NCBI GenBank assembly: GCA_019057795.1
Contig: JAHLWS010000065.1
Span: forward strand, 1 to 64,000
From: Promethearchaeota archaeon
GTDB lineage: Archaea; Asgardarchaeota; Lokiarchaeia; Sigyniarchaeales; SOKP01
Direction of reading: 5' to 3'
Length of the DNA: 64,000 nucleotides
Made by a program: the position numbers and the translations under genes. The notes beneath the pieces were generated by a model. That model worked only from the letters and a program-made list of their open reading frames with translations. It was not told the DNA's origin and made no database searches. This document shows, in pieces, positions 60,828 to 64,000 of the stretch (positions are counted from its first letter, which is position 1; every line of letters begins with the position of its first letter).

Positions 60828-61922
60828 TCAATTATTACTTTGCTCAAACTCAAATTTACTATAATTTACAGTAAATTTTTTACCTTCTTCGCTATAATTT
60901 TTTATGGAAAATAATAAAATTTCAATTTCTTGTTTTGTAATAACCGGAAACTTATAATTTTTCGCTTGATATTTAGGTTCCTTTCCTGATTTCTTATATT
61001 TTTCTATAAATTCAATATGACTTTTAATTCGGTTATTGTTAATCGATTGAGTAGTATTTTTTAGTTCTTTCAGATTAAGTTTAAAGCCTTCCAAAAATTC
61101 AGAATTAATCTCGTACCCTATAGAATTTCTCCTAGAAACCATCGCAGCGAGAGTCGTTGTACCTGTCCCCCAAAAAGGATCTAAAACTATGTCTCCATAA
61201 ATAGAAAACATATTGATCAATCTATATGGCAATTTTAGGGGAAAAGCTGCTGATCTTTCTCTTATTTTTTTTTTATTTCCATTTTGATTATTCAATTTTT
61301 GGGACATCCCTCTAATATCTACCCACAAATCTGAAAACCATTTATTTCTTTCTTCCCAAAAATAAGCACTATTATATCTATGCTCAAACCCAGGAGGTAG
61401 CTTCCTTTTTTTATCCCCTTTTCTAAAAATTAATACATACTCGTGTTCAAGGGTTATATATGCATTTGTTGGCAACATACCTGATCCTAAGAATTTATTA
61501 GGACTATTTGTTGGTTTTCGCCATAGAATGCATGGTAAAACTATAAATCCATTGTTTTGAAAAAAAGTAGTTATTCTAACATGGTTAGCAAATAGTTGAA
61601 AACTTTTATTAATATTTCTTGTAGCATCTCCAACATTAATACATACAATTCCCCCCGGTTTTACCACTCTCACAACTTCATTCCAAATCTTTTCTAATTC
61701 TTCATGCATAAGATTAAAAGCGCTATTACCGTCTCCCTTTTGAAGATATTGTTGGATATTTTCGTTTAGCGTTGAAAATAATGCATCCCACATTTCTATC
61801 ATGGGGTAAGGGGGAGAAGTTATTACCAAATCAACTGTGTCTGATTTTACTTCGCTCATATCAGAAGAATTCTTAAAAAAAAATTTGTGAATAGTTTCCA
61901 TTATCAAATTATTAGTCTTCAA
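60828..61922 (-). CDS. Beta-class DNA methyltransferase (probably N4-cytosine)
   Basis: 364 residues. Catalytic motif IV comes first (ITSPPYPM, residues 35-40), then the target region, and the SAM-binding motif late (DPFWGTGTTTLAA), the beta-class order. S-P-P-Y favours N4-cytosine methylation, though N6-adenine is possible. HEYVLIFRKG supports the class. No partner nuclease is seen nearby, so it may be an orphan methylase. It diverges from the histidine kinase gene with 150 bp between starts. Confidence 0.85.
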   Translation of the reverse strand: MKTNNLIMETIHKFFFKNSSDMSEVKSDTVDLVITSPPYPMIEMWDALFSTLNENIQQYLQKGDGNSAFNLMHEELEKIWNEVVRVVKPGGIVCINVGDATRNINKSFQLFANHVRITTFFQNNGFIVLPCILWRKPTNSPNKFLGSGMLPTNAYITLEHEYVLIFRKGDKKRKLPPGFEHRYNSAYFWEERNKWFSDLWVDIRGMSQKLNNQNGNKKKIRERSAAFPLKLPYRLINMFSIYGDIVLDPFWGTGTTTLAAMVSRRNSIGYEINSEFLEGFKLNLKELKNTTQSINNNRIKSHIEFIEKYKKSGKEPKYQAKNYKFPVITKQEIEILLFSIKNYSEEGKKFTVNYSKFEFEQSNN

Positions 61923-62078
61923 TATGCATTTTGTTGCTTATAATTAGCTCTTCGGACTTATTAAAACTTTTAATTAATGAATATTTGTCATTTTCCTTTT
62001 TTTTTTAATTTATATATATAATTATACTACTTATAGTGTAATATATTACTTGCATATAAATAATTGAAATATGTGGTT

Positions 62079-64000
62079 ATGAATAATTCTAAACCAAAAA
62101 GAGAAATTACTATACCAGAGGAAATACGTCAAAAATGGCAAGGAATTGTAAATCTTATAGCTAAGATTATTAATGTTCCTGCTGCTTTAATTATGAAAAT
62201 CGATCCACCTTACATAGAAGTCTTTCGATCCAGCGAATCTGCAAACAATCCTTATAAAGTAAGAGACAGAGAGCATTTAGCTGGTCTTTATTGTGAAACC
62301 GTCATAAAAACAAGAGAAAAACTTTTGATTCCCAATGCTTTGAAGGATAAACACTGGAAAAAAAACCCAGACATCAAATTAGGAATGATCTCCTACTTAG
62401 GCTTTCCTTTACTTTGGCCTAATGATGAAGTTTTTGGTACAATTTGTGTACTTGATTCAAAAGAAAATAAATACAGCAAAGATTATAAGGATTTGATTTT
62501 ACTTTTCAAAGAAACTATTGAAGCCCATCTTACTCTTTTATATAAGAATCTCAAACTTGAAAATTTAATCGCAACAGGTAAAGAAATCGATCAGAAATTG
62601 AAAGATTCGGAGGAAAAATACAGATTAATCTCTGAAAACGCAAATGATATGATTCACATTTTTAACGAAAAGTTTGAGTTTGAATACATCAATGAACAAG
62701 CTTTTATGAAATTTATGGGATATTTAAAGGATGATTTAATTGGTAAATCGGGGTTAGAATTTATTCATCCAGCAGATTTAAAAAGAGCTAGTAAAGAGCT
62801 AAGAGGGGGTTTTAAAAGGGGTAAAGGAAGCCTTGAATTGAGATTAAGACATAAAAATGGCACTTATCGTTGGATTGAAGTTAGCGGATCGGTATATATA
62901 GATAAAGATGAAAAAAGGAAAGCTCTTTTAATTGGAAGGGATGTAACTAACCGTAAGAAAGTGGAGAAAAAGCTTAAGGAGAGTGAAGCCAGATTCAAGG
63001 GGATTTTTGAGTCTAAATTGATTGGTACATTTTTCTGGGATGCAAATGGCGATATTATCGACGCCAATGATGTCTATCTTAAGATGGTAGGATATTCTAA
63101 GGACGAAGTTCTTTCTGGAGCTGTACGCTGGAGGGATTTAACACCCTCGGAATATACAGATCTTGATAATAAAGCTTTAGAGGAGATTGCTACTACGGGT
63201 GTAATGACCCCCATCGAAAAAGAATACATTCGTAAAGATGGAAGCCGCTTTCCCATTCTTGTGGGTGGATCGGCATTACCTGGTTCTACACATGGCGGTG
63301 TGAGTTTTGTTTTGGATATTACTGAGCGAAAATTGTCAGAACAACGCTTAAAAGAATCTGAAGTAAAATATCGTCACTTGTTCGAAACATCTCCATATTT
63401 TATAGGTTTGCTGAATACAGAAGGAATTTTAATAGATTGCAATGACGCTATAAAGGATCTTCAATCTATCCATACTATAGAGGATGTAAAAGGTAAAAAT
63501 TTTATCGAAATTATTTTATTAAATGAGAAAAACAAACATCTTATCCCTATGTTCGAAAAATTTATAAAAAGTGTATTCGAAGGTGCTAATCAAGAAATGT
63601 TTGATTTTCGTTTAAGTAGGGCTATTGGAGGCCATTTGTGGCTATATGTTGAAGCTACTTTAATAGAAATCGAAAAGCAAAAATTCGTTCAGTTCATTAT
63701 GCAAGATATTACCGAGCGTAAGCGTTCAGAACAGTTACTTCAAGAATCTATGAAAGATTTAGCTAGAATTAATACCGAACTCGAGCAATTCACTTATGTC
63801 GCATCTCACGATCTAAAAGAACCTCTCCGAATGATTTCAAGTTTTGCTCAGCTTTTAGAAAAACAATATAAAGATAAATTAGATGAAGGTGCTAACGATT
63901 TCATTAGGTTTATTATTGAAGGAGTCGTAAGAATGCAAGATTTAATAAATAATTTATTGAAGTATTCAAAAATTGGAAAGTCAAGTAGGGAATTTGAAAA
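62079..64000 (+). CDS. GAF-PAS-PAS-PAS sensor histidine kinase, 3' end outside window
   Basis: The frame stays open from GTG 62073 or ATG 62079 to the window end, so no stop is seen. Order: a GAF domain (about 15-165), three PAS domains (about 185-300, 305-425, 430-550; WIEVSGSVYIDKDE, DITERK) and a HisKA dimerisation helix with the phosphorylated His577 in ASHDLKEPLRM. The ATPase domain lies beyond 64000. It has no membrane helices, so it senses a cytoplasmic signal. The response regulator is not visible. Confidence 0.88.
   Translation, partial: MNNSKPKREITIPEEIRQKWQGIVNLIAKIINVPAALIMKIDPPYIEVFRSSESANNPYKVRDREHLAGLYCETVIKTREKLLIPNALKDKHWKKNPDIKLGMISYLGFPLLWPNDEVFGTICVLDSKENKYSKDYKDLILLFKETIEAHLTLLYKNLKLENLIATGKEIDQKLKDSEEKYRLISENANDMIHIFNEKFEFEYINEQAFMKFMGYLKDDLIGKSGLEFIHPADLKRASKELRGGFKRGKGSLELRLRHKNGTYRWIEVSGSVYIDKDEKRKALLIGRDVTNRKKVEKKLKESEARFKGIFESKLIGTFFWDANGDIIDANDVYLKMVGYSKDEVLSGAVRWRDLTPSEYTDLDNKALEEIATTGVMTPIEKEYIRKDGSRFPILVGGSALPGSTHGGVSFVLDITERKLSEQRLKESEVKYRHLFETSPYFIGLLNTEGILIDCNDAIKDLQSIHTIEDVKGKNFIEIILLNEKNKHLIPMFEKFIKSVFEGANQEMFDFRLSRAIGGHLWLYVEATLIEIEKQKFVQFIMQDITERKRSEQLLQESMKDLARINTELEQFTYVASHDLKEPLRMISSFAQLLEKQYKDKLDEGANDFIRFIIEGVVRMQDLINNLLKYSKIGKSSREFE

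Overview
The window is about one-third G+C, densely coded and archaeal in character. It has an Nre-type DNA-repair protein, a bacterio-opsin-activator type HTH regulator, an archaeal tRNA-Leu without encoded CCA, and few strong Shine-Dalgarno sites. Several proteins point to an Asgard archaeon, most like Lokiarchaeia: a roadblock domain fused to a Rab-like GTPase, membrane proteins ending in longin-like domains, TPR-longin-like-TIR proteins, and a gelsolin-like protein. This assignment is inferred from gene content; no rRNA or ribosomal marker is present.

Layout. 1-11.8 kb: metabolic and housekeeping genes (two amidohydrolases, a nitronate-monooxygenase-like enzyme, NreA, a quinone-reductase-like MDR enzyme, a flavodoxin, GH3 beta-glucosidase, O-methyltransferase, endonuclease V, flavodiiron protein) plus a RHH-Doc toxin-antitoxin pair. 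11.9-20.2 kb: a GNAT toxin-antitoxin-like pair, a CopD-like membrane protein and HTH regulator that share an upstream motif, a cupin, a RHH regulator, a MoxR ATPase with a vWA protein, and two exported or membrane proteins. 20.3-28.4 kb: a ten-gene minus-strand set joining a Tup-type tungstate importer (tupABC) to molybdopterin synthesis (moaC, moaA, moaD, moaE, moaB, two moeA). It could form a complete route from tungstate or molybdate uptake to finished cofactor.

28.8-36.9 kb is the most interesting stretch. Next to a VapBC module lie a RelA/SpoT-TPR-SLOG-like protein and two large paralogues with TPR repeats, a longin-like domain and a C-terminal TIR domain that keeps the expected catalytic Glu. 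I read this as a candidate nucleotide-signalling, defence or cell-suicide locus: the Rel-SLOG protein could make or sense a nucleotide, and the TPR-TIR proteins could act as receptor-effectors. This is inference from domain content.

37-47.6 kb: a GC-richer DUF362 gene, a coiled-coil/winged-helix gene pair with a kinase-fold protein, a DUF166 gene split by an in-frame TAG, a P1B-type metal ATPase, tRNA-Leu(CAG), an alpha/beta hydrolase, a gelsolin-like protein overlapping a 50-residue tail-anchored protein, and a frameshifted VTT/DedA gene. 47.6-52.8 kb: an MttB-family methyltransferase without an internal TAG, its corrinoid protein, a truncated second mttB start, a Cys/Met PLP enzyme also split by an in-frame TAG, and a GPH-family transporter. 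The two in-frame TAGs raise the question of amber recoding. 53-64 kb: twin membrane-longin proteins, two DNA methyltransferases of different classes, two paralogous microproteins, the roadblock-GTPase fusion, and a GAF-PAS-PAS-PAS histidine kinase running off the end.
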